64,000 bases of DNA, from NCBI RefSeq assembly GCF_001423245.1, contig NZ_LMOH01000001.1, positions 30,563-94,562 on the forward strand, in the 5' to 3' direction. Shown one piece after another: positions 8,587 through 16,836 of this stretch (the stretch's first letter is position 1; each line of letters begins with the position of its first letter). The translations under genes and the position numbers were made by a program. This stretch comes from Aureimonas sp. Leaf324 (GTDB lineage: Bacteria; Pseudomonadota; Alphaproteobacteria; Rhizobiales; Rhizobiaceae). Under the pieces are notes generated by a model that saw nothing but the letters and a program-made list of their open reading frames with translations, did no database searches and had not been told where the DNA came from.

Positions 8587-9098
8587 TTGACCCTCCTGAG
8601 GTTCGGCCTCGCGCCATGGTCGAGATAAGAGCGCAAGCGCTCCCGGGCGCGAGACAGGCGCGACATCACGGTTCCGATCGGCAGACCCATGACCTTGGCG
8701 GTCTCCTCGTAGCTCAGGTCTTCGACGCCGACGAGAAGGAGCACCGTGCGGTGCTCCTCGCTCAAGACTTCTAGGCCGGCGAGAACGTCGCGGAACTCGG
8801 CCCTGCTCAACTGGCCGCCGTCGACGCCGGGGGGCTCGGCCATGTCGTCGAGCCCGACGTGCTCTCCGCGCCGGCGGCCTTGGCGCAGAGCCGACAGGTG
8901 GAGGTTGCGCAGGATGGCGTAGATCCAGGCGCGCAGGTCGCCCTCAGTGCGGCGCAGGTGCCAGCGCCCGACGACGCGCTCCAGGCAGTCCTGGACGAGA
9001 TCGTCGGCGGCAGTTCCGTCCCGTACCAGGGCGTGGGCGTAGCGCCGCAGCCCCGGGATCAGCGGCTCCACCAGCCGTGCGATCTCGTCCTCGCTCAT
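8583..9098 (-). CDS. ECF-family RNA polymerase sigma factor
   Basis: A 171-residue sigma factor with only regions 2 and 4. Region 2 spans roughly residues 10-72 (AADDLVQDCLERVVGRW and LRAWIYAILRNLHLSALR). Region 4 spans roughly 110-160 (LSEEHRTVLLLVGVEDLSYEE followed by PIGTVMSRLSRARERLR). It is first in a cluster with its anti-sigma factor, a LysR regulator and a glycosylase. The periplasmic stimulus sensed through the anti-sigma protein is unknown. It is distinct from the second ECF factor at 14438-15418. Confidence 0.92.
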   Translation of the reverse strand: MSEDEIARLVEPLIPGLRRYAHALVRDGTAADDLVQDCLERVVGRWHLRRTEGDLRAWIYAILRNLHLSALRQGRRRGEHVGLDDMAEPPGVDGGQLSRAEFRDVLAGLEVLSEEHRTVLLLVGVEDLSYEETAKVMGLPIGTVMSRLSRARERLRSYLDHGARPNLRRVK

Positions 9099-9118
9099 GG
9101 CGGCCTCGCTTCCCGGCC

Positions 9119-9535
9119 TTACTTCGCGAGCGCCGGGTCGACCTGCCAGATCTCGTCGACAAGCTTGCCGTCGCGGAACAGCATGACGTATCGCACCGGA
9201 ATCTTGTCCTTGCCCGCGAACACGACGTTCGCCGTCACGGTCGCGCCCTTCGGGTTCATCGCCTCCGACACATCCATCACATTCGCGGTCAGGTTCGGCT
9301 GGGCCTTGGCGAACTTCTCCCAGACCGCCTTGATCTCGGACCCCTTGTAGGTCCCGTCGAGCGGACCGCCCACCCAGTGAAGGGTCGCGCCGTCATTGTA
9401 GGCGCCGGCGACTGTGGGGGTATCCCCCTTGGCGATCGAGGCGATGCGGGCCTGCGCCATGTCGGCGGCAGGGCCGGCATGGGCTGCGGTTGTCGTGATC
9501 ACGGCCATGGCTGCGGTGGCGAGAAGGGTCTTCAT
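9119..9535 (-). CDS. Secreted SnoaL/NTF2-like protein
   Basis: A 138-residue product with a signal peptide (MKTLLATAAMAVITTTAAHA, cleaved near AHAGPA) and a mature NTF2/SnoaL-like fold. It contains IAKGDTPTVAGAYNDGATLHWVG-type elements and a C-terminal VRYVMLFRDGKLVDEIWQV strand. I chose the ATG at 9535 because it starts the signal peptide. The gene sits 20 bp upstream of the ECF sigma gene on the same strand, so it may be a co-regulated envelope-stress product. No catalytic residues can be assigned. Confidence 0.75.
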   Translation of the reverse strand: MKTLLATAAMAVITTTAAHAGPAADMAQARIASIAKGDTPTVAGAYNDGATLHWVGGPLDGTYKGSEIKAVWEKFAKAQPNLTANVMDVSEAMNPKGATVTANVVFAGKDKIPVRYVMLFRDGKLVDEIWQVDPALAK

Positions 9536-9722
9536 GGGCGTTCGTCTCCGACGTTGACGGTTACTGACCATGCGGAGACGTCGCCGACGACCTCGTATTC
9601 CCGTCTGGTTGGAAAAAACTTCGCTGTCCTGGGCGGAATAAATCCAAAACCACGGCGTCCTCCCCACAAGCCGGCCCGAGACAGGGGCCTCGACCATTGA
9701 CGCGAACCGCCAGGAGTTTTCG

Positions 9723-10511
9723 ATGCCTCGCCTCCTGATCCTTGCCAGCGCCGCCCTTCTCCTAGCCTGCGCCACCGCGCAGGCGCAGGACACCGTCCTC
9801 TTCTTTCCCACCATTCGGCACGAGCCGAAGGACGGCATCGTTCGCCTCTACGGTGCGGGCGGTCCCAACACGGCGTTCGGGAAGGTCGCCGACCTCTGGA
9901 TGCGGCAGACCGGGAACAAGGTCGAGATCAACGCTGGCCCGGAGGGCACGTGGTCGAAGAAGGCCCAGGGTGATGCCGATATCATCTGGGGCACGTCCGA
10001 GCAGTCGATGACGGCGTTCCTCCAGACCTACAAGACCTTCTCGTCCGATCAGGTTCAGCCGATCTATGTGCGTCCCACCGTGAGCGCGGTGAAGAAAGGC
10101 AATCCGAAGGGGATCCAGGGCTTCGACGACCTCCTGAAAGACGGCGTGAAGATCGTCGTCACGGAAGGGTCGGGCGTCGCCAACACGTCGGGCACCGGAA
10201 CTTGGGAGGACGTGGCGGGCCGTCTCGGCAAGTTGTCGGACATCGAGCGCTTCCGCCGCAACATCGTGAGCTTCTCCACCGGCTCGGGCGCCAGCTTCAA
10301 GGCGTTCGGGGATCTCGACGCCGACGCCTGGATCACGTGGCCGGACTGGACGGTAACGAAGGCCGACGTGCTCGACGCCGTGCCGATCGAGGCGGAGCGC
10401 CGGATCTGGCGCGATCTGAACATCGCGGTGGCTCCGGACGTCGATCCGCAGGCGAAGGAGTTCGCCGACTTCCTGGTCACACCGGAGGCGCAGGCTTTGA
10501 TGCGCACGTAA
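9723..10511 (+). CDS. Orphan periplasmic substrate-binding protein (ModA-like fold)
   Basis: A 262-residue secreted protein with a signal peptide ending AQAQD at about residue 21, followed by a type-2 periplasmic-binding-protein fold (GAGGPNTAFGKVADLW, VSAVKKGNPKGIQGFDDLL and AWITWPDWTVTKADV). It resembles molybdate/sulfate-type extracellular solute-binding proteins. No permease or ATPase gene is adjacent, so it is an orphan: it could feed a transporter elsewhere or act as a sensor or chaperone. It is divergent from the SnoaL gene and ends 56 bp before the fluoride riboswitch of crcB. The ligand is unknown. Confidence 0.8.
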   Translation: MPRLLILASAALLLACATAQAQDTVLFFPTIRHEPKDGIVRLYGAGGPNTAFGKVADLWMRQTGNKVEINAGPEGTWSKKAQGDADIIWGTSEQSMTAFLQTYKTFSSDQVQPIYVRPTVSAVKKGNPKGIQGFDDLLKDGVKIVVTEGSGVANTSGTGTWEDVAGRLGKLSDIERFRRNIVSFSTGSGASFKAFGDLDADAWITWPDWTVTKADVLDAVPIEAERRIWRDLNIAVAPDVDPQAKEFADFLVTPEAQALMRT

Positions 10512-10567
10512 GGGTGGGAGCGGTGACTTCCCAACCTAGCGAGAGCGCGTTACCGTCTCATCGCTAC

Positions 10568-10617
10568 GGGGATGGGGTTCCCCCGCAACCGCCCGCGTCG
10601 GGCTGATGACTCCTATC
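10568..10617 (+). promoter_or_regulatory. Fluoride riboswitch (crcB motif)
   Basis: The aptamer shows the conserved order GGGGATGGGGTTC, then CCCC-GCAACCGCC, then GGGCTGATGACTCCTAT, matching the crcB/fluoride riboswitch consensus, including the AACCGCC and CTGATG elements. It lies 62 bp upstream of crcB on the same strand. Fluoride binding is expected to switch on the exporter. The hairpin at 10628-10655 is a good candidate for part of the expression platform. Confidence 0.93.
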
Positions 10618-10627
10618 GAAACCGCGG

Positions 10628-10655
10628 CGCATGCTCGGATTTTTCCGAGCATGCG
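10628..10655 (+). terminator. Hairpin downstream of the fluoride aptamer (expression platform candidate)
   Basis: An 11-bp perfect stem (10628-10638 with 10645-10655) closes a six-base loop ATTTTT. It lies just 3' of the aptamer and 13 bp before the Shine-Dalgarno AGGAG of crcB. There is no run of T after the stem, so it may act by structure rather than as a classic intrinsic terminator. Confidence 0.5.
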
Positions 10656-10679
10656 AACCCATGTTGATAGGAGACCCGC

Positions 10680-11111
10680 ATGTCCTTCACCAGTTGCGTC
10701 ATCGTCATGCTGGGTGGCGCGCTCGGCACGTTCCTGCGCCACGCCATCTCGGTCATCGCCCTGCCGATCAGCCGCGATCTGCCCTGGGGCACGATCCTAA
10801 TCAACATCGCGGGCTCCTTTGCGATCGGCCTGTTCGGGACGCTCACGCTCGCATCGGGCCGTTTCCCGGCTTCGGAGAACCTTCGTCTGTTCGTGATGAT
10901 CGGCATCTGTGGTGGCTTCACCACCTTCTCTTCGTTCAGCCTTCAGACGCTCGATCTCCTGCGGGCCGGCGCTGTGCTCCGCGCCATGCTGAACGTCGCC
11001 CTGTCGGTGGTCCTGTGCGTGGCGGCCGTTGCCGTAGGTCACCTCGTGGCATCTCAGTTCAACGACAGCGCCCAGCGTATCGCGCAGATCGACATCGAGG
11101 AGGATGCATAG
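10680..11111 (+). CDS. crcB: CrcB/Fluc fluoride channel
   Basis: A 143-residue dual-topology membrane protein with four helices, which exports toxic fluoride. It has the family core [13 protein letters not shown] near residue 12, a [16 protein letters not shown] segment with the key Asn near residue 42, and [17 protein letters not shown] near residue 76 (pore Thr and Phe residues). AGGAG precedes the ATG by 7 bp. It is controlled by the riboswitch directly upstream. A single crcB gene implies a homodimeric channel. Confidence 0.96.
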   Translation: MSFTSCVIVMLGGALGTFLRHAISVIALPISRDLPWGTILINIAGSFAIGLFGTLTLASGRFPASENLRLFVMIGICGGFTTFSSFSLQTLDLLRAGAVLRAMLNVALSVVLCVAAVAVGHLVASQFNDSAQRIAQIDIEEDA

Positions 11112-11331
11112 CCTTGTACGGCGACCGGCGGTGTCCTGTTGAGGGAAGTTACAGAAACAAACGTGTTGTCTGCGAAGGGTCGATGGCTGATGGTCTGCTA
11201 CAGGAGGCTCGTTTCGTAGTGCCGATCATGCGAGAGGGATGGCACCCGGTCGGTCGATTCCGGATGTGGAATGTGGTCGACCGGACGGGCCGAAGCAGCA
11301 CCCAGGGTGCTGTATCGTTCGACGGGCGCGC

Positions 11332-12111
11332 ATGGTCCTGCGACGCTTAGCGCTTGCCGTCGGCGTGATGGCCATCGCGTGGGCCTACATGGCGTATCTC
11401 GTCCTGCCGTTCGCGCTGCGCCACTACGAGCATCAGACGGCGCTGAACGGCTTGGAGATGGTGACGCGTACGGCGGACGGGCTGGCGGGCGATCCTCTCA
11501 ACGTCGGCGTCGTCGGATCCCGGAGCGAACTCGTGACGCCCATGGCAGCCGCGGGTTGGACGCCGGCCGATCCCGTGACGCTTCGCACCAGCATCGAGAT
11601 TGTCGCTAGCGTGGTTCTCGACCGCGCCTATCATGATGCCCCGGTCAGTCCGCTGTTCTACCAAGGGCGGCAGCAGGACTTTGCCATCGAGAAAGCCGTG
11701 GGACGCAGCGCAGACCGACGTCAGCATGTGCGCTTCTGGAATGTCCTGTCAGCCGGGGCGGAGGGCCGACCTGTCTGGCTCGGATCCACCTCGTTCAATG
11801 TCGGCGTCGGGCTCAGCCATTATACGGGTGCCGTGACCCATGCCATCTCACCGGACGTCGATGCGATGCGTGACGAGTTGACGGCCGATCTCGCCAGGAT
11901 CGGGCGTGTTGCCGAGGTCTACGAGGTGACGGGCGTCGGCCTGACCTTGAACGGTCGCAATGGCGAAGGGGACCGCTACTACACCAACGGCGAGATCCGC
12001 TTCTCCAGCCTGGCGCCCCCGGGGGTGACGGGACGCCAGCCGCCTCCCGCCCTGCCCAACCCGCCGCTGATCGACCTCAAGAACGAGCTGTGGAACGCTG
12101 TCACAGACTGA
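11332..12111 (+). CDS. LssY C-terminal-domain membrane-anchored protein
   Basis: A 259-residue protein anchored by one N-terminal hydrophobic segment (LALAVGVMAIAWAYMAYLVL). The rest resembles the LssY C-terminal domain, with conserved segments PMAAAGWTPADPVTLRTS, SPLFYQGRQQDFAIEK, HVRFWNV and WLGSTSFNVGVGLSH. The biochemical role of this domain is unknown; it occurs as a tail of PAP2-like membrane proteins and, as here, alone. I chose the ATG at 11332 because it begins the hydrophobic anchor. The upstream 220 bp after crcB show no gene or clear signal. Confidence 0.75.
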   Translation: MVLRRLALAVGVMAIAWAYMAYLVLPFALRHYEHQTALNGLEMVTRTADGLAGDPLNVGVVGSRSELVTPMAAAGWTPADPVTLRTSIEIVASVVLDRAYHDAPVSPLFYQGRQQDFAIEKAVGRSADRRQHVRFWNVLSAGAEGRPVWLGSTSFNVGVGLSHYTGAVTHAISPDVDAMRDELTADLARIGRVAEVYEVTGVGLTLNGRNGEGDRYYTNGEIRFSSLAPPGVTGRQPPPALPNPPLIDLKNELWNAVTD

Positions 12112-12203
12112 AACGTGCAACGCTTCGGCAAAGTGCGACTAGGAATCGTATCGTCCGCTCGGAGGCGGATATGAGAAAGGCACCCGCGGTGTGAACAGTC
12201 GAC

Positions 12204-12283
12204 AGCGGGTGGTCCGCTTCCGGGCGTCCGCTTCCTCGGAGCCAATCGGCGCGGCTGGGTGGTTTTCTGCCCGTCCGGTTTGG
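12204..12283 (+). repeat. Dispersed ~80-bp intergenic repeat, copy A
   Basis: The sequence starts AGCGGGTGGTCCGCTTCCGG, continues CGTCCGCTTCCTCGG and contains CTGGGTGG and CCGTCCGGTTTGG at the same spacing as copies B (13211-13290) and C (26409-26490). It lies in the convergent spacer between the LssY-like gene and catB. The internal pairing of the AGCGGA- and TCCGCT-type blocks suggests a folded RNA or DNA element. No transposase is associated with it. Confidence 0.6.
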
Positions 12284-12320
12284 ATGACGGGACGAGCAGA
12301 AGCTGACGCGAAGGCTCTGG

Positions 12321-12959
12321 CTATGCCAGCGACTTGGTGACCGTCTGCCAGTGACGATGCAGAGCCGGAATGTCGCCGCTGGTGAGGATCGGCATGGCCT
12401 TTCTCAGCTCGTCGTCGTTCCAATCCCACCAGCGAAGTTCTAAGAGACGCGCGATGTCGGCCTCTTCAAACCGCTTGCGGATGGTCCTGGCGGGATTACC
12501 ACCGACAATCGCATAGGGCTCGACGTCCCGCGTTACCAGAGCTCGCGTGCCGATCACCGCTCCGTCGCCGATCGTAACGCCCGGCATGATGATGGCCTCC
12601 GTTCCGATCCAGACGTCGTTGCCGATCACCGTGTCTCCGGCGTGTTCAAAGCCGTTTCGTGCGCCCGCAAAGGCCGCGACCTCCGACATCCAATAAAAAG
12701 GAAAGGTGCTGATCCAGTCGCTCCGATGACCTTGGTTCCCGGCCATGATGAAGGCCGCACCCGAACCGATAGAGCAGAAGGAACCGATAATAAGCTGATC
12801 GACGCCCTCGTCCGGCAGGAGGAAGCGAGCGCAGTCATCGAAGCCGTGGCCGTGGTAATAGCCGGAATAGTAGCTGTGGCGCCCGACCCGGATGTTTGGG
12901 TTGGTGACCAGGCGATCAAGCGTGATGCCCTTGAAGGGGCTCTCGAAGACGTTGTGCAT
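12321..12959 (-). CDS. catB: CatB-type (xenobiotic) chloramphenicol O-acetyltransferase
   Basis: A 212-residue left-handed beta-helix acetyltransferase of the CatB/Xat family. It has the family N terminus ([15 protein letters not shown]), the segment [19 protein letters not shown] near residue 26 with the catalytic-region His, and hexapeptide repeats through [20 protein letters not shown] near residue 112. [13 protein letters not shown] follows near residue 153. It transfers acetyl from acetyl-CoA to chloramphenicol or related hydroxyl substrates. Chromosomal CatB genes are common in alphaproteobacteria, so actual drug resistance is not assured. Confidence 0.93.
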   Translation of the reverse strand: MHNVFESPFKGITLDRLVTNPNIRVGRHSYYSGYYHGHGFDDCARFLLPDEGVDQLIIGSFCSIGSGAAFIMAGNQGHRSDWISTFPFYWMSEVAAFAGARNGFEHAGDTVIGNDVWIGTEAIIMPGVTIGDGAVIGTRALVTRDVEPYAIVGGNPARTIRKRFEEADIARLLELRWWDWNDDELRKAMPILTSGDIPALHRHWQTVTKSLA

Positions 12960-12999
12960 GATGGAAACCGGTTGTTCGCAAGCCGCGCATGCGGCGACA

Positions 13000-13025
13000 G
13001 TTCACCCGAGCATATGCGGGTGAAC
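13000..13025. promoter_or_regulatory. Perfect 9-bp inverted repeat upstream of catB
   Basis: GTTCACCCG (13000-13008) and CGGGTGAAC (13017-13025) flank an 8-bp centre, 41 bp upstream of the catB start. The size and place suit a dimeric-repressor operator. The 12960-13373 spacer otherwise holds only repeat copy B and no convincing gene. Confidence 0.45.
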
Positions 13026-13210
13026 GCCAGCGAGCGATCCGATGGATCGCCGCCCAGCTTCCAGCGTCAGCGACGAGGAAGCGCGATGTCGGTGGTTCGG
13101 TCTGCGGACTTCATATGCGGATCATGGCCCAATCGGGCGTCGATGCCAATCCGCTACGGCTGCTTTCGGATTACGCGCGTGACGGATCGAGCGTCGGTAA
13201 GGGGATCGAG

Positions 13211-13290
13211 AGCGGATGGACTGCTACCGGACGTCCGCTTACTCGGCGCCGATCGGCACTACCGGGTGGAAAGGAGATCGTCCGCTTCCG
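13211..13290 (+). repeat. Dispersed ~80-bp intergenic repeat, copy B
   Basis: It starts AGCGGATGGACTGCTACCGG, then GTCCGCTTACTCGGCGCC, ATCGGCAC, CCGGGTGG and a final TCGTCCGCTTCCGG. The blocks are colinear with copies A and C. It is located between catB and the short-chain dehydrogenase gene. Confidence 0.6.
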
Positions 13291-13373
13291 GCAGACGGAG
13301 GCATGAAAGCTGCCACTCGCAGCAGCGGATTTTCCGAAGCCGGGGATGTCGTCCTTCGCGAGTGCTCCCGGGT

Positions 13374-14339
13374 TCAAACTGTGTCCAACCCCGTCCATGC
13401 AGCGGACACTTGCCATAGGCTTTCGGCTGAGTCCGGATCGCATGCCCACGGACTGACACCCTTCCTTCCCGTGCTCGGCTCGTTGACGACCGCGACGTCG
13501 CAGTCCTCACAGTAGACCCCACCCATGCCGCTGAGCTGCGGGCTCGTGGCGCACCAGACGCTCGTGGCGGCCCCTTGCTGCACCGTCTTCATCCCGCGCT
13601 CGGGATTGACGATCGGGCGGCCCGCTTCGTCGAGTGCGTCGAACGAGGCGATCTCCTCCGCGCTGAGGTACCGGGCGAGATCGGTGAGGATCTGGCCTGG
13701 ATGAAGCGAGAAGGCCCTGATCCCGTGCTCTTGTCCTCGGTGGTCGAGTGCCATCGCAAAGAGGGCGTTGGCCGTTTTTGACTGACCGTAGGCGAGCCAC
13801 TTGTCGTAAGGGCGAACCCTGAAGTCGATGTCCTCGAAGTCGATCCCGGCGATCTGGTGGCCGCGCGATGAGACGCTGACAACGCGTGCCCCTTTGGCGG
13901 CGACGAGGGCCCGCCAGAGGCCGAGCGTGAGCCGGAAGTGGCCGAGGTGGTTCGTTGCGAGCTGAGCTTCGTGTCCTTCGGCGTCTCGTGTCTCCGGCGT
14001 TGCCATGATGCCCGCACTGTTGACGAGGATCGACACGGGTCGGCCGGCGGACACGACCCGACCAGCCAAGGCAGCGACGGACTGCGGATCGGCGAGATCC
14101 ATGAGCTCGACCGTCGCGCCAGCGAGTCCGCGCAAGGCGGATATTGCCCGCTCGGGACTGCGCGCAGGGACGATCACCTCCGCCCCAGCGTGAACAAGAG
14201 CGCGCGTCGTCTCGAGACCGAGCCCCGAAGCTCCTCCGGTCACAACGGCAAGCTTCCCCGAAAGATCGATCCCGGAGACGACCTCCATTGCCGTGCTGGC
14301 AGCACCGAAGCCGGAGCCGATGGGCGTTTGCTGGGTCAT
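13374..14339 (-). CDS. Short-chain dehydrogenase/reductase, ECF41-linked oxidoreductase
   Basis: A 321-residue classical-type SDR. It has an NAD(P)-binding TGGASGLGLE motif near residue 35, NSAGIMATPE near 110 and a catalytic Tyr-Lys pair in YGQSKTANALF near 189, resembling retinol-dehydrogenase-like SDRs. I chose the ATG at 14339; upstream codons would run into the sigma gene. It lies 98 bp downstream of the ECF41 sigma gene on the same strand. Oxidoreductases are one of the three partner classes known for ECF41 loci, so it is a likely member of that regulon. The C terminus (about the last 35 residues) is longer than usual. The substrate is unknown. Confidence 0.85.
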   Translation of the reverse strand: MTQQTPIGSGFGAASTAMEVVSGIDLSGKLAVVTGGASGLGLETTRALVHAGAEVIVPARSPERAISALRGLAGATVELMDLADPQSVAALAGRVVSAGRPVSILVNSAGIMATPETRDAEGHEAQLATNHLGHFRLTLGLWRALVAAKGARVVSVSSRGHQIAGIDFEDIDFRVRPYDKWLAYGQSKTANALFAMALDHRGQEHGIRAFSLHPGQILTDLARYLSAEEIASFDALDEAGRPIVNPERGMKTVQQGAATSVWCATSPQLSGMGGVYCEDCDVAVVNEPSTGRKGVSPWACDPDSAESLWQVSAAWTGLDTV

Positions 14340-14437
14340 GCTGTTGTCCTGCGTGAGGGGCGCGCCCAGCGGAAGCAGGAAGCGCGTTGAGAGGTTGGGT
14401 TTTGCGTGAGGCGACCCGCCGGTCGCTCGCTGCCCGA

Positions 14438-15418
14438 TCACTGTGTCGGCGAGCCCGGGTCCGGCTCCGCCGCGAGAGCCTGCGCGACGTGGCGTAGCTT
14501 GTCGGGATTACGGGTGATGTAGATGGCGGTGATCCGGCCGTCCTCGATGGCGAGCGCCGTCGTCTGGAGGACGTCGCCGCGCTCGCGGCTGACATAGCCG
14601 GGCAGCCCGTCGATCCAGACGGGCTCGAGCATCTGCGCCCAGCCTTCACCCCATTTGTGCTGCACGGTCTCGTACAGCCGTAGGAGGCGGTCCAGTCCCG
14701 TGATGGGATTGATGAAGGCCAGGACCTTGCCGCCGCCATCCGAGCGCAGGACTGCGTTCTCGGCAAGGAGCGTGCGCAGCGTCGCGGTGTCGCCGGTGGT
14801 CGAGGCTGCGAAGAAGGCGCGCGCGATCCGCTCGCCCTCCTCGCGCGCGACCGGGAAACGTGGCCGGGCGGCCTGAACGTTCCGCCGCGCCCGGACGGCG
14901 AGCTGGCGCACGGCCGCGGCTTCCCGGTCGAGCGTGTCTGCTACCTCGCCGAGCGGCACGCCGAAGACGTCGTGGAGCAGGAAGGCCGCCCGCTCAAGCG
15001 GCGACAGGCGCTCAAGCGCCATCATCAGCGTGAGTGTCAGGTCGTCCTCGTCCACGCCGTCCTCCTCGGTTTCCACCAGCGGTTCGGGCAGCCAGGCGCC
15101 GACATAGGTCTCCCGACGGGCACGGGCCGACTTCATCTCGTCGAGGCAGAGGCGGGTGACGATGCGTGTGAGGAAGGGATAGGGGGCGACGATCCCGTTC
15201 CGGTCGGCGCCGATCCAACGCAGCCACGCGTTCTGCACGATGTCCTCGGCCTCGCTGCGCGAGCCGAGCATGCGATAGGCGATGCGCAGGAGCCGCGCCC
15301 GATGGGTCTCGAAGATCATCGTGGCGTCGTCTGCCTGCCGCATGTGCGCGTCCTCGACGGTGGTTAGGGATAACTCGGCCATGGCTGTCGCGCGGGATAG
15401 CCGCTGTTCAAGATACAC
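14438..15418 (-). CDS. ECF41-group sigma factor with C-terminal SnoaL-like regulatory domain
   Basis: A 326-residue ECF sigma factor with regions 2 (about 35-100) and 4 (about 130-180) and a SnoaL-like tail to residue 310. All three ECF41 hallmarks are visible: WLPEP (109-113) in the linker, DGGGK (227-231) and NPDKL (304-308) in the tail. In this group the tail itself acts as the on/off switch and no anti-sigma protein is needed. I chose the GTG at 15418 because AGGAG lies 4 bp upstream; an internal ATG at 15343 with GAGGA is the alternative. It starts 8 bp after the cupin gene stop. Confidence 0.93.
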   Translation of the reverse strand: MYLEQRLSRATAMAELSLTTVEDAHMRQADDATMIFETHRARLLRIAYRMLGSRSEAEDIVQNAWLRWIGADRNGIVAPYPFLTRIVTRLCLDEMKSARARRETYVGAWLPEPLVETEEDGVDEDDLTLTLMMALERLSPLERAAFLLHDVFGVPLGEVADTLDREAAAVRQLAVRARRNVQAARPRFPVAREEGERIARAFFAASTTGDTATLRTLLAENAVLRSDGGGKVLAFINPITGLDRLLRLYETVQHKWGEGWAQMLEPVWIDGLPGYVSRERGDVLQTTALAIEDGRITAIYITRNPDKLRHVAQALAAEPDPGSPTQ

Positions 15419-15425
15419 GGGTCTC

Positions 15426-15842
15426 CTAAGGGCGATCCGGTGTTGTCAGTTTGGTATCGTCCGTATCCACGACGAAGACGGCGAGGAGCTTGGAGGGATT
15501 GTTGTCACTCGCGTTGGCGCTGACGCCGTGGTGGTCGCCCGGCATCTCGACGAAGCTCTCGCCGACGCGGAAGACCTTCTCCGGCCCGTCGTTGATCCGG
15601 CTGCGCACCGCGCCTTCGATGATGGTTGCCGTGATGAAGGCGGATGCGGCGTGGGTGTGGGACGGCGAGGAGCCGCCCGGGCCGTACTCGACAAGGACGC
15701 CGCGCAGGCTCTTGCCGGGAACGGACGGCAGCGGATGGTCGAAGATCGTCGTGACGCGTGCCTCACCACTCGCGACGTCCGCCGCTAGGGTGGGGGCAGT
15801 TGAGACGGTGACGAGGGCAGCCAACAAGAGATTCCGGAACAT
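15426..15842 (-). CDS. Secreted cupin-domain protein
   Basis: A 138-residue product with a signal peptide (MFRNLLLAALVTVSTAPTLA) and one cupin barrel. The metal-binding motif is visible as GGSSPSHTHAASAF near residue 57 and PGDHHGVSANAS near residue 100. The activity is unknown; small cupins of this type act as binding proteins, isomerases or dioxygenases. It sits between the epimerase-like gene and the ECF41 sigma gene on the same strand, so it probably belongs to the same transcript and regulon. Cupins are not one of the three classic ECF41 partners. Confidence 0.82.
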   Translation of the reverse strand: MFRNLLLAALVTVSTAPTLAADVASGEARVTTIFDHPLPSVPGKSLRGVLVEYGPGGSSPSHTHAASAFITATIIEGAVRSRINDGPEKVFRVGESFVEMPGDHHGVSANASDNNPSKLLAVFVVDTDDTKLTTPDRP

Positions 15843-15881
15843 GGAAAGGTCTTTCGACGTAGATGGAAGACGTGCAGGGGT

Positions 15882-16628
15882 TCAGGCGGCGAGCCAGCTC
15901 TCGAAGCGTGTTGGCCCCAGTCGTGCCGCGCCATCATGCTCGGGAACAAGCGACCCTTTCTCGAGCTCGGCTCCAAAATAGCGCGCCGATCTGTCGGCCA
16001 GCACTTCCCGATGGTCGCCATTGGCGGCGATGCGGCGGGCGACGAAGTCCCGGAACGGCTGGCGGTCCGGTCCGGCGACCTCAATCGTCGCATTGCGCGC
16101 CGGACCAAGCGCGACATCGGCGAGCGCTGCGGCGACGTCGATAGCGGCGATGGGCTGGAAGTCTGCATCGGGAACGACAAGGCGGTCGCCGTCGACTGAG
16201 CTTTCCGCGATGGCGGCTACGAACTCGAAGAACTGGGTCGCGCGCACGATGGTGAAGGGGATGCCGGAGCCTTTGACGATCTGCTCCTGGGCGACCTTGG
16301 CCCGGAAGTAGCCGTTCCCTTCAAGGCGGTCCGTGCCGACGATGGACAAGGCAACGTGGTGCTTCACACCCGCCTCGCGCTCGGCGGCGAGGAGGTTGCG
16401 GCCAGAGCGTTCGAAGAAGTCGAGCACCGCCGCATCCTCGAAGGAGGGCGAGTTCGAAACGTCGACGACAGCGTCGGCTCCGGCAAGGACCTCGGCCAAG
16501 CCTTCGCCCGTCAGCGCGTTCACGCCGCTGCTAGGCGATGCCGCGATGGCCTCGTGCCCTTGCCGCGAGAGTTCGGTCGTCAGGTGCTGACCGATGAGTC
16601 CGCTACCGCCAATCACCACGATCCTCAT
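15882..16628 (-). CDS. NmrA-like NAD(P)-binding protein, ECF41-linked epimerase class
   Basis: A 248-residue atypical short-chain dehydrogenase of the NmrA/SDR_a5 type. It has a Rossmann GGSGLIGQHL motif at the N terminus, the segment VDVSNSPSFED near residue 55 and the conserved TIVRATQFFEF near residue 130. The usual catalytic Tyr-Lys pair is not evident, so it may act as an NAD(P)-dependent sensor or reductase. The ATG at 16628 is 64 bp from the -10 element of an ECF41-type promoter (16699-16726). Epimerase/dehydratase-like proteins are classic ECF41 partners. Confidence 0.85.
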   Translation of the reverse strand: MRIVVIGGSGLIGQHLTTELSRQGHEAIAASPSSGVNALTGEGLAEVLAGADAVVDVSNSPSFEDAAVLDFFERSGRNLLAAEREAGVKHHVALSIVGTDRLEGNGYFRAKVAQEQIVKGSGIPFTIVRATQFFEFVAAIAESSVDGDRLVVPDADFQPIAAIDVAAALADVALGPARNATIEVAGPDRQPFRDFVARRIAANGDHREVLADRSARYFGAELEKGSLVPEHDGAARLGPTRFESWLAA

Positions 16629-16698
16629 TGTACCCGTCTCCTCGTTCAAGAACGGACGGGGCGGCTCCACGCCGCGCTCTCGCGTCCGTCGAACAAAG

Positions 16699-16726
16699 GA
16701 CGAGAGGGGCTGGTCCGGATGTGACA
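16699..16726 (-). promoter_or_regulatory. ECF41-type promoter for the NmrA-like gene
   Basis: Read on the minus strand, TGTCACA (16726-16720) is followed after 17 bp by CGTC (16702-16699). This matches the published ECF41 pattern of a TGTCACA -35 element and a CGTC -10 element. The surrounding GGGCATGTCACATCCGG block is nearly identical to that of the second promoter at 17340-17366. Confidence 0.8.
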
Positions 16727-16794
16727 TGCCCCGAAGAAAATCAGCGAAGCGAGACACAGAATTGTCGGTCAGGGATCGATCAACGTCGGCGGGC

Positions 16795-16816
16795 GGGACG
16801 GCATTGGCGCCGTCCC
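16795..16816 (-). terminator. Hairpin after the carboxymuconolactone decarboxylase gene
   Basis: An 8-bp stem GGGACGGC/GCCGTCCC (16795-16802 and 16809-16816) with a 6-base loop lies 21 bp past the stop of the minus-strand gene ending at 16837 and before the next promoter. It lacks a strong T run, so it is a weak terminator candidate. Confidence 0.4.
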
Positions 16817-16836
16817 TGATGAAACGGTAGAACGGG

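Noticed and set aside
6868-8617. Upstream part of an 802-codon minus-strand frame that runs through the LysR and anti-sigma genes
   Set aside because: Only its last 219 codons (6209-6868) make a recognisable protein. The rest is out of frame with two better-supported genes and is low-complexity Arg/Pro.
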